Source of the DNA: Streptomyces sp. DSM 15324
Lineage (GTDB): Bacteria; Actinomycetota; Actinomycetes; Streptomycetales; Streptomycetaceae
Assembly (NCBI RefSeq): GCF_001514285.1
Contig: NZ_KQ949031.1
Span: forward strand, 248,001 to 312,000
Reading direction: 5' to 3'
Length of the DNA stretch: 64,000 nt
The notes below the pieces were generated by a model. It saw only the letters and a program-made list of their open reading frames with translations. It did no database searches and was not told the DNA's origin. Shown in pieces: positions 8,003 through 16,426 of the stretch. The position numbers and the translations under genes are program-made. Positions within the stretch are counted from its first letter, which is position 1. The number at the start of each line of letters is the position of its first letter.

Positions 8003-9397
8003 TCAGCCCCAGGTCGCCGAGTAGTAGTCGCGGTAGGCCCGGCGGTCCTGTTCGGCGCGGAAGTAGCGGGTGGCGACCAGGGCGATCAGACTGCCGCCGA
8101 TGACCAGCAGGCCGGGGCCGATGGTGTTCGGGTCGGTGAGCCGGGCCGCGAGGGACGTCCCGCCGCCGATGCCCGTCACCGGGGTCGTCGAGCCCGGCGA
8201 GGTCGAACCCGGCGCGATCGCCGCCTGGGTGGGGGAGAGGGACGGCTGCGGGCCACCGGAGGGCGCGGTGCCGCCCGCCTGCCCGTTGCCCGGGGCGGAC
8301 ACGATGAGCGTCACGCCCAGCTGGGCCAGCGCCCGGGTCACCGGCTGGAAGAACGTCGTACCGCCCGTCGTGCAGTCGCCGCTGCCGCCCGAGGTGATGC
8401 CGAGCGCGATGCCCTCCGAGAACATCGGCCCGCCGCTGTCGCCGGGTTCGGCGCACACGTTCGTCTCGATCAGCCCGCTGACCGTGCCCTCCGGGTAGTT
8501 CACCGTCGCGTCGAGCCCGGTCACCTGCCCGTCCTTGAGGCCCGTGGTGCTGCCGCTGCGGAACACCCGCTGGCCCACAGCCGCGTCGCCCGTGCCCGTG
8601 ATGCGCACCCCGTTGCCGTTGCCGATCGCCACGACATCGGCACCGTTGCCGGCCTTGCCACTGGCGTACTGCACGAGCGAGAAGTCGTTGACCGGGAAGC
8701 TCTGCTGGACGGTCTGGCCCACCTGCTGCTGCGCGGTGTTGTCGGCGAACCAGGTCGACCCGTTCGGCCCGCAGTGCCCCGCGGTCAGGATGAAGTCGTT
8801 CGTCCCGTTGGTCACGTTGAACCCGGCGGAGCAGCGGCCGCCCGTCGACAGGATCGGCTGGGCGCCGTTGAGCCGCGTGGTGAACGTGCCCGCCGTCCGC
8901 TCCATCCGGACGTAACTGCCGATGCCTGTCGCGGTCTTCGTCAGGCTCGCCCAGTCGGAGGCCGACACCGTGCTGTCGGCCTGCACGATGACCTCGTTGG
9001 TCCTGTAGTCCGTCACCCACGCGGTCCCGGGCACCCTGGGTGCCGAACGCAGCGTCGCCGCCGCCGACTTCAGTTCGTTCATGCTGTGGTCCACGAGCTT
9101 GGGCCGGGCGCCCGCCTTGCGCACGGTGGCGGCCGACTCGTCGTCCGTGACCGCCACGACCGGGCGTCCCTCGTCGTCGAGCCAGGTGCCCGCGGTGCGC
9201 GCCGTGCCGAGCTTCTTGACCAGCGCCGCACCGGGGTTGGTGACCACGGACTCCGGTGCGGTGCGCGGCGTCGCCGAGGTGGCGGGTGTCTCGGTGGCCA
9301 TGGCCGCCTGGGTGACCATGGTCCCGCCCAGGAGGAGTCCGCCGACTGCCGCCAGCCGTGTCACTCGCCGGACGATCCGTCGTCGTGCGTGCCTCAT
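8003..9397 (-). CDS. Membrane-anchored trypsin-like serine protease
   Basis: A 464-residue exported S1-family protease. A basic N-terminus and hydrophobic helix (to about residue 35) form the signal peptide, followed by a pro-region to about 185. The catalytic triad is His208 in TAGHC, Asp238 in VNDFS and Ser321 in GDSGGP, with cysteines at 189/209 and 315/342 placed for disulfides as in streptogrisins. A Ser/Thr/Pro/Gly-rich linker (370-425) leads to a membrane helix (about 427-443) and a charged tail. Secreted streptogrisins usually lack this anchor. The ATG at 9397 has GGGAGC upstream. Confidence 0.88.
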   Translation of the reverse strand: MRHARRRIVRRVTRLAAVGGLLLGGTMVTQAAMATETPATSATPRTAPESVVTNPGAALVKKLGTARTAGTWLDDEGRPVVAVTDDESAATVRKAGARPKLVDHSMNELKSAAATLRSAPRVPGTAWVTDYRTNEVIVQADSTVSASDWASLTKTATGIGSYVRMERTAGTFTTRLNGAQPILSTGGRCSAGFNVTNGTNDFILTAGHCGPNGSTWFADNTAQQQVGQTVQQSFPVNDFSLVQYASGKAGNGADVVAIGNGNGVRITGTGDAAVGQRVFRSGSTTGLKDGQVTGLDATVNYPEGTVSGLIETNVCAEPGDSGGPMFSEGIALGITSGGSGDCTTGGTTFFQPVTRALAQLGVTLIVSAPGNGQAGGTAPSGGPQPSLSPTQAAIAPGSTSPGSTTPVTGIGGGTSLAARLTDPNTIGPGLLVIGGSLIALVATRYFRAEQDRRAYRDYYSATWG

Positions 9398-9570
9398 GCC
9401 CAGCTCCCGAAAAACCCCGGTTGTGCGGCTCCAACACCGCGGGGCGCTCCGGTCGTTGAGTGCCCTCACCCCCATACGTGCGAGCGCCCGGTCGTGTTCA
9501 GCCCGGAAGTGATCACCTCGCGAAGCCGCCGCGGCACCGGCCGCCGCGAGCCGCACGGCCGCGCCGCACG

Positions 9571-10386
9571 TCAGTGTTTGCGCCCCACTCCGCCGAACAT
9601 CGCCACCTCCGCCGGCTCCGGCTCCGCCCCCTGCCGCTCGGGCCGCCAGCGCGAGCACGACACCACGCCCGGCTCCAGCAGTTCCAGACCGTCGAAGAAG
9701 CGCGCCACCCGCTCGGGGGTGCGCTGGGTCAGTTTCGGGGTGCCGTGCTCGTTCCAGAACCGCACGGCCTCGTCCACGTCCGGCATCGCGGGAGTGGTGA
9801 CGGTGTGCGACAGGACCAGATGGCTGCCCGCCGGCAGCCGGTCGAGCAGCCGACGCACCAGGGCGTACGGGTCCTCGTCGTCGCCGACGAAGATGACCAC
9901 GCCTAGCAGCATCAGCGCCACCGGCTCCGCGAGGTCGAGGGTCTTCTCCGCATGCTCCAGGATCGCCTCGGTGTGGCGCAGATCCTCGTCGAGGTAGTCC
10001 GTGCGGCCCTCGGGCGTGCTGCTGAGCAGGGCCCGGGCGTGCGCGAGGACCAGCGGGTCGTTGTCGACGTAGACGACCCGGGAGTCCGGAGCCAGCCGCT
10101 GGGCCACTTCGTGGGTGTTGTCGGCGGTGGGCAGCCCGGTGCCGATGTCGAGGAACTGGCGGATCCCGGCCCTCGTCACCAGATGGGTCACGGCACGGCC
10201 CAGGAAGAGCCGGTCGGCGCGGGCGTACTCCCCGATGTCCGGGTGTAACTCCCGGATCCGGTCGCCGGCGGCCCGGTCGACCTCGTAGTGGTCCTTGCCG
10301 CCCAGCCAGTAGTTCCAGATGCGGGCGGTGTGCGGCTGGGTGATGTCGATACGGGAGTTCTCCGGGGTGGGGGTGACGGACGTCAT
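9571..10386 (-). CDS. DUF574-type SAM-dependent methyltransferase
   Basis: The 271-residue protein begins with the DUF574 signature DITQPHTARIWNYWLGGKDHYEVDR (positions given by residues 14-38) and carries a methyltransferase fold: FLDIGTGLPT as the SAM glycine loop and VVYVDNDPLVLAHA as the acidic ribose-binding strand end. The family is very abundant in Streptomyces and its substrates are unknown. The ATG at 10386 was chosen because homologous sequence begins just after it and a CGGAGCC ribosome site precedes it. Two direct repeats lie 45-90 bp upstream and may be operators. Confidence 0.88.
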   Translation of the reverse strand: MTSVTPTPENSRIDITQPHTARIWNYWLGGKDHYEVDRAAGDRIRELHPDIGEYARADRLFLGRAVTHLVTRAGIRQFLDIGTGLPTADNTHEVAQRLAPDSRVVYVDNDPLVLAHARALLSSTPEGRTDYLDEDLRHTEAILEHAEKTLDLAEPVALMLLGVVIFVGDDEDPYALVRRLLDRLPAGSHLVLSHTVTTPAMPDVDEAVRFWNEHGTPKLTQRTPERVARFFDGLELLEPGVVSCSRWRPERQGAEPEPAEVAMFGGVGRKH

Positions 10387-10431
10387 GGGTTCGGCTCCGG
10401 CGGCAGGAGGGGGATGGGGGAGGCGCGCGAT

Positions 10432-10475
10432 CGACAGGCAAACTGTGCATGCGACCGACAAGCAATCTATGCAAG
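10432..10475 (-). repeat. Two 20-bp direct repeats upstream of the DUF574 gene
   Basis: CGACAGGCAAACTGTGCATG (10432-10451) recurs as CGACAAGCAATCTATGCAAG (10456-10475) with 15 of 20 bases identical and a 24-bp period. The pair lies 46-89 bp upstream of the leftward DUF574 start, a typical place for a tandem operator or activator site. Confidence 0.55.
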
Positions 10476-10514
10476 GGAGCCCACACCCGGGGGCGACCGG
10501 CGGAAATCCGTGCG

Positions 10515-10554
10515 GATGCCGGGATGCCGGGATGCCGGGATGCCCGGATGCCTG
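10515..10554. repeat. 8-bp tandem repeat, five copies
   Basis: GATGCCGG repeats at 10515, 10523 and 10531, followed by the one-base variants GATGCCCG and GATGCCTG. It sits in the 291-bp gap between the DUF574 gene and the F420 oxidoreductase gene. Outside this array and the direct repeats I see no gene in that gap. Confidence 0.8.
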
Positions 10555-10665
10555 GTACCCGGATACCGCCGTCGCCGGGCCGGGGCCCCACCGGCGGCCC
10601 CGGGGAGCCCCGACCGGCCGCACCGACCATGGACCGGAGGCTGCCGAGGCGGTGATCCGCCTGCC

Positions 10666-10671
10666 TAGACT
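10666..10671 (+). promoter_or_regulatory. Likely -10 box of a leaderless gene
   Basis: TAGACT lies six bases before the ATG at 10678. No ribosome site is seen, so a leaderless transcript is the simplest reading. Confidence 0.4.
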
Positions 10672-10677
10672 GCCTGC

Positions 10678-11058
10678 ATGGACGACAATGCGCTCGACCG
10701 GCTCGGAGCGGGCAAGTACCTGCTGATCACCAGTTACCGCAAGAACGGCACCGGGGTCGCGACCCCGGTCTGGGTGGTGCGCGACGGGGACACGCTCGGG
10801 GCCTGGTCGGCCGCCGACGCCTGGAAGGTGAAGCGGATCCGGGCCCGCGCCGACGTCCTCGTGGGCCCCTGCGACGTCCGCGGCAACCCCACCGGCGCAC
10901 CGGTCCCGGCCACCGCCGAGATCTGCGACGCCCACACCACGGCCCACTACCGCACCCTGCTCGCCCGCAAGTACGGCATCCTCGGGCGGCTGACCCTCCT
11001 GGGCAGTCGGCTGCGGCGCGGGCTGGACGGGACGGTCGGGATCCGCATCACGCTCTGA
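10678..11058 (+). CDS. PPOX-class F420-dependent oxidoreductase
   Basis: The 126-residue protein fits the small split-barrel flavin/F420-binding family: LGAGKYLLITSYRKNG at the start, TPVWVVRDGDTL, and KVKRIRARADVLVGPCDVRG in the middle. Members reduce substrates with the deazaflavin cofactor F420, which streptomycetes make; the substrate here is unknown. The gene is monocistronic, appears leaderless, and converges on the large secreted hydrolase gene across a shared terminator. Confidence 0.88.
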   Translation: MDDNALDRLGAGKYLLITSYRKNGTGVATPVWVVRDGDTLGAWSAADAWKVKRIRARADVLVGPCDVRGNPTGAPVPATAEICDAHTTAHYRTLLARKYGILGRLTLLGSRLRRGLDGTVGIRITL

Positions 11059-11068
11059 ACACGGAAAA

Positions 11069-11098
11069 GGGGGCACGGACCGCCCGGTCCATGCCCCC
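11069..11098 (-). terminator. Bidirectional terminator
   Basis: GGGGGCACGGACC (11069-11081) and GGTCCATGCCCCC (11086-11098) form a 13-bp stem with one mismatch and a 4-nt loop. AAAA before it gives a T tract for leftward transcripts, so it best serves the minus-strand hydrolase gene and can also stop the plus-strand F420 gene. Confidence 0.8.
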
Positions 11099-11112
11099 TG
11101 CGTGACGACTGC

Positions 11113-13887
11113 CTACGGCGCGTCCTCGACCGTTCCCGTCAGGACCGGCTGGTCCGGCAGCGGGTCGGCGTTCTCGTCCGTCAGCGCCAGACGCATCGAC
11201 TCGACCGGCTCGGCCACCTGGTCCCGCACCGTCTTCACGACGAAGTCGGTGCTGGTGGACCCGGCCGGGACGCCCAGCCACGCCCACAGGTTCGCGCTGG
11301 ACAGCGGGCGCTCCGGGTCGGGCACGTCACCGGACCAGTCCAGCAGCCACTGCGGGTCCACGTCCTTGGTGGACAGCTCGGTGCCCTCGGTGACCGGCAG
11401 GACCCGGACGGGCTGCCAGAAGACCACGTCGGCCGCTTCGGAGAGGGTGATCCGCCAGGTCAGCGTCCCGCCCTCGGTCACCTTGTCCGTGACCGGCGTC
11501 AGCGTCACCTTCGGCGCGGGGTCGTCGTTCACCACGGTGACCCCGCCCTGGTACGAGCCGATGACGGCACCGCGCACGGCCTTGACGACGACGTCGTGCC
11601 GCTGGTCGTAGTTGAAGCGGGTGTCACCCTTCACCACGACCGACACATGGAGCGGGTTCGCCCCCGACCGTACGGTGACCAGCTTGTCCACGGCCCGGCC
11701 GGTGTCCGGGTCGATGACGGAGAAGCGGACCCTGCCCGTGCCGGGTCCCGTGACCTTGACCGGGACGCGGTAGGTGCGGGTGCCGGAGTCGCCCTCCTTG
11801 ACCGTGACCCTGCCGATGTCCACCCGCGGCAGGGTGGCCGCCGCGATGGCCGGGGTGCCGGGGGCCCAGCCCCAGGCGTCCATCAGCCAGGCCCGCCCGG
11901 AGTGCGAACGCGGCGTCAGTTCCAGCGACTTGACGTGCTTGAGGTCGAACCTGGCGCGGGTGGCCGCGGTCAGCGGGACCCGCACCTCGCGCGCCCAGTA
12001 CGAGGAGGTCCGCTCGGTGCCCGGCAGCCCGTCGACCTTCACCTGGCCGAGCCTCGCGCGGTGACCGGCGGAGTCGGTGAGCGACACGTCCAGCTTGGTG
12101 CCGGTGGTGTTCGGCGGCACGAAGACGCGCAGCGTCAGGTTCTTCGCGCCGGACAGGGAGAGCGGTTTGGCGGGGGTGACCTTCGTGGCCCTGCCGGGCG
12201 CCGACCACTTCAGCGCGACCGCGTGGCGGCCGGCCTCCTTCTCCAACGCCCAGGTGGCGAAGTGCGGGGAGGAGCCGTGGGCGTCCGGGCCCAGACAGGC
12301 CTTGGCAGGGGCCGGGTCGACCGCCGCGCACAGCCTGCCGCCGGTCACCTTCACCCCGGCGTCCGGCAGGAACGCGCCGGTACGGCGGGCGCCGACGGCA
12401 TGGGTCAGCACCCGGGCCGGGTCGGCCGAGGGGGCGCGCAGGCCGGTGCCGTCGAGCAGCGGGCGCACCCGGTCGTCGCCGGCCACGAACAGCCGGGCGG
12501 CCGCGGCGATGTAGGTGGCGCCGGCCCGGTGCTGCTGGTCGGCGGTCAGCCGGGTGCGGGTGCCCGTGGAGCAGACCGGGTCGCGGTCCGTGCTCTCCGG
12601 GTCGTCCCAGAAGTCGTCGTTCGCGGGCGCCTGGGCCTTGCCCGGCGTCCACTCCGTGTTGAAGAAGTTGTGGTTGGCGCCGACCACGTAGACGGAGCTG
12701 TGCAGGGCGGCGCCCTTGCTGACGCCGCGCGTGCCGTCGGCGTACACCTCGCCCTGGAGGTCGGAGACGTCACCGTCGCAGCCGGGCAGGATCGTCGTGG
12801 AGGGGACGTCGGCGACCGGGTTCTGGCCGAAAACGGTCGGGCCGATGAGCACGGTCCCGCGGATCTTCCAGCGGACCGGGCCCCGGTAGCCGTCCTGGGC
12901 GGCGGGCGCCCGGTAGAGGCTGTCCATCGCGGCCCGGTTGACGCCCTCGCCGCCGCGCGAGTGACCGACGAGCAGGACGCGGTCCAGGTCCACCTTCGCG
13001 GTGCGTACGGCCGCCGGCGCGGCGCCGGGGTGGGCGGCCCAGCCGGCCCACTTCGCCAGGTGCTGGCGCACCAGGGAGGAACGGGCCTGCGCGCCGCCGT
13101 CGTCGGCCGCCCAGTCCTGGCCGTTGATGCCGTTCGCCGAGATCGACACCGTGACATAGCCCTGCGACGCCAGCAGCTGCTGGTCCTGGAGGTAGCCCTG
13201 GTAGCTGGGGATCGCCTTCAGCCCGGTGGGGCAGGGCCAGTCGCCGGTGACGCCGTCCTCGCCGCCGCCCGGCTTGTAGCAGGTGGCGTGCCGGCCGTGC
13301 AGGAACAGCGCGAGCGGCCGCTTGCCGGTGGCGCCCTTCGGCGCGACCACCACGGCCTGCATCTCGACCGGCCGGGGAAAGTCGGGCAGCTTCACCGGGG
13401 CGAGGTCGTACTCACCGGTGACCGTGCGGTACGCGCCCGGCTTGCCGGGGTCCACCGGGTTCGCCGGGAGCGCGGCCGGGGGACGCGCGGCCGCCAGGGA
13501 ATCCCTGGACGGTGCGGCGGTGTCCGCGGCGGCCTCGTCCAGCCTGCGGCCGGCCGCGAGGACCTGGAGGTCCGTCAGCGACGCGGCCCGGTCGAGGGTC
13601 AGCCGGAAGGTACGGCCGTCCCGGGCAGGCTTCGGCACCCCGAGCAGCCGGCCGCCCGCGTGGAACTCCACCCGCGCGTCCCCCATGGGCACGGTCGACT
13701 CCGCGCGCCACACGAGCTGACGTGCCGCACCCTCACCGGTGACGCGCCATCCCGGGGGCAGTCCGCCGTCGGAAGCGGCCGACGCCGTCGTACCGGACGG
13801 CTGCTGGGCCTGGGCCAGCCCGGGTGTTCCCGCCAGGGCCGCGAGCACGGCCACGGCGGTGACACCTATGCGCCGGGCATGCAACAA
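11113..13887 (-). CDS. Large secreted alpha/beta hydrolase with Calx-beta-like C-terminus
   Basis: About 924 residues. A signal peptide ends near LAQAQQ, an N-terminal beta domain is followed by an alpha/beta hydrolase core with the nucleophile elbow GHSRGG near residue 310 and an early LALFLHGRH motif. The C-terminal third carries two Calx-beta-like segments (VTVKEGDSGTRTYRVPV and VTDKVTEGGTLTWRITL). The chosen start is a TTG at 13887 because GGAGGG lies just upstream; the next codon (13884) is also TTG and better spaced. An extracellular esterase or lipase-like role is inferred; substrate unknown. Confidence 0.82.
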   Translation of the reverse strand: MLHARRIGVTAVAVLAALAGTPGLAQAQQPSGTTASAASDGGLPPGWRVTGEGAARQLVWRAESTVPMGDARVEFHAGGRLLGVPKPARDGRTFRLTLDRAASLTDLQVLAAGRRLDEAAADTAAPSRDSLAAARPPAALPANPVDPGKPGAYRTVTGEYDLAPVKLPDFPRPVEMQAVVVAPKGATGKRPLALFLHGRHATCYKPGGGEDGVTGDWPCPTGLKAIPSYQGYLQDQQLLASQGYVTVSISANGINGQDWAADDGGAQARSSLVRQHLAKWAGWAAHPGAAPAAVRTAKVDLDRVLLVGHSRGGEGVNRAAMDSLYRAPAAQDGYRGPVRWKIRGTVLIGPTVFGQNPVADVPSTTILPGCDGDVSDLQGEVYADGTRGVSKGAALHSSVYVVGANHNFFNTEWTPGKAQAPANDDFWDDPESTDRDPVCSTGTRTRLTADQQHRAGATYIAAAARLFVAGDDRVRPLLDGTGLRAPSADPARVLTHAVGARRTGAFLPDAGVKVTGGRLCAAVDPAPAKACLGPDAHGSSPHFATWALEKEAGRHAVALKWSAPGRATKVTPAKPLSLSGAKNLTLRVFVPPNTTGTKLDVSLTDSAGHRARLGQVKVDGLPGTERTSSYWAREVRVPLTAATRARFDLKHVKSLELTPRSHSGRAWLMDAWGWAPGTPAIAAATLPRVDIGRVTVKEGDSGTRTYRVPVKVTGPGTGRVRFSVIDPDTGRAVDKLVTVRSGANPLHVSVVVKGDTRFNYDQRHDVVVKAVRGAVIGSYQGGVTVVNDDPAPKVTLTPVTDKVTEGGTLTWRITLSEAADVVFWQPVRVLPVTEGTELSTKDVDPQWLLDWSGDVPDPERPLSSANLWAWLGVPAGSTSTDFVVKTVRDQVAEPVESMRLALTDENADPLPDQPVLTGTVEDAP

Positions 13888-14057
13888 GGGTCCCTCCTCA
13901 CACTTCGTGCGTGGGCGTCCCGTCCGTTCCGGGAGCACCTCACGCCTCCAAGGAGGCGATCAGGGACCTGTGGGTTGCCTGTGACGAGTGAACCGGCCCG
14001 TGAATGACCGGAATTGAGCCGTCGTGCGGAGTCTCCGTGCTGTCCGGTGGGCGCTGT

Positions 14058-14474
14058 CTAGCGGTGCCAGCCCCGGTACGGCTCGTCGACCAACTGGAAC
14101 ACCGGCTCACCGCGGACCGGGTCCTTCACGGTGGAGAGCCGGACGCGATCGCCGCTGTGGATGCCGATGAGGGGGCCCATGACCCGGCCCCGTACGACGA
14201 ATCCCTCGGCCATCTCGACCAGCGACACATTGCGCGCGGAGGGCGTGTTGCGGTGGACGACGGTGGCGTGGCGGACCGTCCCGACGCCCTCGCTGCGCTC
14301 CGTGCGCAGGTCGCTGCCCTGGCACACCGGACACAGCAGCCGGTGGTACATGGCGGTGCCGCACCAGGTGCAGCGCTGGAAGAGGATCGCCTCGCCGTCG
14401 GCCTTCGCGCGGTCGAGCAGCCCCGCGGAGGAGCCGGCTGCCCGCTGAACGGCGCTTCCTGAGTAGTGGTACAC
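14058..14474 (-). CDS. DUF35 Zn-ribbon/OB-fold protein
   Basis: The 138-residue protein has an N-terminal helix, a zinc ribbon with CTWCG and CPVCQG, and a C-terminal OB-fold strand set (TVRHATVVHRN, FVVRGRVMG). This is the DUF35 architecture found with thiolase-like or acyl-CoA enzymes in lipid and polyketide pathways, where it can act as an accessory subunit. No thiolase is adjacent. The GTG at 14474 has AGGGAG nine bases upstream; the earlier TTG at 14483 has no room for a ribosome site. A palindromic operator lies about 100 bp upstream, and the TetR gene precedes it on the same strand. Confidence 0.82.
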   Translation of the reverse strand: MYHYSGSAVQRAAGSSAGLLDRAKADGEAILFQRCTWCGTAMYHRLLCPVCQGSDLRTERSEGVGTVRHATVVHRNTPSARNVSLVEMAEGFVVRGRVMGPLIGIHSGDRVRLSTVKDPVRGEPVFQLVDEPYRGWHR

Positions 14475-14574
14475 GCTGGTCAACTCCCTGCCCTGGGCCG
14501 GAATCCCCCCGTGCGCGGCCCGGCCGTGCACGGATGTGCCCGGTCGCCGTGCCACCGTGCACCGGCACAGCGTA

Positions 14575-14589
14575 TGGCACTGAGTGCCA
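14575..14589. promoter_or_regulatory. Palindromic operator, TetR-type (site 1)
   Basis: TGGCACTGAGTGCCA is a perfect 15-bp palindrome upstream of the DUF35 gene. Variants of the same 13-bp core occur twice upstream of the neighbouring tetR gene. Confidence 0.6.
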
Positions 14590-14627
14590 CAGGTAAAGGT
14601 ACCGCGTACCCTGAAGGCGGAGCGGAT

Positions 14628-15335
14628 TCAGCTCCGTCCGAGCGTCGTCTCGATCTCCTGCACCACCCGCCACAGCGGCGCCCCGCGCCGCGAGACCACC
14701 ACGACCACGTCCTCGGGCTGCTCGCCGGCCGGGGGCGGTGCGGGCGCCGCGCCGAACGCCGCCTGCACATAGCCCAGCGCGTGGTCCACGGCGGCGGTCG
14801 CGTCGCCCTCGCCGTCCGAACGCAGCCACGACCGCAGGGCGTTGTTGTGCGCGGCCACCACGGCCGAGGCGATCACATCGGCCCGCAGGCTGCCGTCGGC
14901 CCCGCCGGCGAAGCGGCCCCGCAGATACGCGGCGAGGGCGCGCTCGTAACGCCACACCACGGACAGCTCGTACGCGCGCAGCCCGGGCACCTGCTTGGTG
15001 AGCCGGTAGCGCTGCACCGAGAAGGAAGGGTTCTCTGCGTACATCCGCAGGACGAGCCGGGCGCCGTCGCACACGCGCCGCACCGGCTCCGCGTCCGGCT
15101 CGCTCGCGGCGAGGAAGGCGGTCATGTCGGCCAGGCACCGCTCGTGGTCGGGGAAGACCACATCCTCCTTGGAGGGGAAGTAGCGGAAGAACGACCGCCG
15201 GCCGACGCCCGCGAGGGCCACGATGTCGTCGACGGTGGTCTGCTCGTAGCCCCGCTCCAGGAACAGCCGGAAGGCCGCCGCCACCAGGGCGTCCCGCATC
15301 GGCGGCTTGGCCTCCGCCTTCTCAGTGGCGCTCAT
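14628..15335 (-). CDS. TetR/AcrR family transcriptional regulator
   Basis: A 235-residue TetR regulator. The N-terminal helix-turn-helix is TTVDDIVALAGVGRRSFFRYF (about residues 37-57) and is followed by a variable helical ligand domain. The ATG at 15335 was preferred over an upstream GTG because the operator sequences lie in the upstream stretch and the helix-turn-helix then begins at the usual distance. Two operator-like sites 33-78 bp upstream suggest autoregulation, and a third sits before the downstream DUF35 gene, suggesting that gene as a direct target. The DUF35 link hints at an acyl-CoA-type ligand, which is inference. Confidence 0.88.
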   Translation of the reverse strand: MSATEKAEAKPPMRDALVAAAFRLFLERGYEQTTVDDIVALAGVGRRSFFRYFPSKEDVVFPDHERCLADMTAFLAASEPDAEPVRRVCDGARLVLRMYAENPSFSVQRYRLTKQVPGLRAYELSVVWRYERALAAYLRGRFAGGADGSLRADVIASAVVAAHNNALRSWLRSDGEGDATAAVDHALGYVQAAFGAAPAPPPAGEQPEDVVVVVSRRGAPLWRVVQEIETTLGRS

Positions 15336-15367
15336 GGACGGGAACGTAACACCCGGAGCCCTGTGAT

Positions 15368-15413
15368 GGCACTCAGTTCCCTCCGATACCCACCGAAAAG
15401 GGAACCGAGTGCC
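15368..15413. promoter_or_regulatory. Two operator copies upstream of tetR (sites 2 and 3)
   Basis: GGCACTCAGTTCC (15368-15380) and GGAACCGAGTGCC (15401-15413, the opposite orientation of GGCACTCGGTTCC) resemble the perfect palindrome at 14576-14588. Their centres are 33 bp apart, about three helical turns. Confidence 0.55.
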
Positions 15414-15446
15414 TGGCACGGCGTGCCGGTCCGGGACGCCGGGGGC

Positions 15447-16295
15447 TCAGAGCCGCTCGGCCGCCTCGACGACGTTCGTCAGGAGCATCGCCCGGGTCAT
15501 CGGGCCGACGCCGCCGATCGGCGGGGCGAAGGAGCCGGCGACATGGCCGACATCGGGGTGGACGTCACCGAGGACGCCCTCGACCGTGCGGGTGAGGCCC
15601 ACCGACAGCACGGTCGCGCCCGGCTTGATCCAGTCCGGCCGCACCAGATGCGCCACCCCCGCGGCGGCCACGACCACATCCGCCTCCCGGGCGTGCGCGG
15701 CGGTGTCCTGCGTCGCCTCGTGGCACAGGGTCACCGTGGCGTGCTCGGTGGCGCGCGTCAGCATCAGGCCCAGCGGACGGCCGACGGTCACGCCGCAGCC
15801 GATGACGCAGAACTGCTGCCCGGTGATCTCCACACGGTTGCGGCGCAGCAGATCGATGATGCCGCGCGGGGTGCACGGAAGCGGCCCGGGGATGCCCAGC
15901 ACCAGCCGGCCCAGGTTCGTCGGGTGGAGCCCGTCGGCGTCCTTGACCGGATCGATCAGCTCCAGCACGGCGTGGGTGTCGATGTGCGCGGGCAGCGGGA
16001 GCTGCACGATGAAGCCGGTGCACGCCGGGTCGGCGTTCAGCCGCAGCACCGCCGCCTCGACATCGGCCTGGGAGGCGTCGGCGGGCAGCTCCACCCGGAT
16101 CGAGGCGATGCCGACCTGCGCGCAGTCGCGGTGCTTGCCGCCCACGTAGGAACGGCTGCCGGCGTCGTCGCCGACGAGGATCGTGCCCAGCCCCGGGGTG
16201 ATGCCGCGCTCCTTGAGCGCCTCGACACGCAGGGCGAGTTCGTTCTTGATGTCGGCCGCGGCGGCCTTGCCGTCGAGAAGAGTTGCGGTGGTCAC
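15447..16295 (-). CDS. folD: Methylenetetrahydrofolate dehydrogenase/cyclohydrolase
   Basis: The 282-residue bifunctional enzyme interconverts methylene-, methenyl- and formyl-tetrahydrofolate with NADP in one-carbon metabolism. It has the usual family length. The catalytic Lys lies in SYVGGKH, the substrate loop is GFIVQLPLP, the nucleotide site is VIGCGVTVGRPL and the C-terminus keeps the signature GGVGPMTRAML. Start is GTG at 16295. It is a housekeeping gene, transcribed toward tetR but apparently independent of it. Confidence 0.96.
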   Translation of the reverse strand: MTTATLLDGKAAAADIKNELALRVEALKERGITPGLGTILVGDDAGSRSYVGGKHRDCAQVGIASIRVELPADASQADVEAAVLRLNADPACTGFIVQLPLPAHIDTHAVLELIDPVKDADGLHPTNLGRLVLGIPGPLPCTPRGIIDLLRRNRVEITGQQFCVIGCGVTVGRPLGLMLTRATEHATVTLCHEATQDTAAHAREADVVVAAAGVAHLVRPDWIKPGATVLSVGLTRTVEGVLGDVHPDVGHVAGSFAPPIGGVGPMTRAMLLTNVVEAAERL

Positions 16296-16426
16296 GGAGT
16301 GGACGAGCCCTTCGGGAGAGAAACGACGGTCCTGTCATCGTACGACCCCCGCGTCCCCCTCCCCGCAGGAGCACCCACCGCCCCGGCGTAACCTTTCGGC
16401 ACCGCCGCCCAGCCCGAGGAGCCCCC

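Noticed and set aside
10515..10554. CRISPR-like array
   Set aside because: The 8-bp units are contiguous with no spacers, and no cas genes are present.
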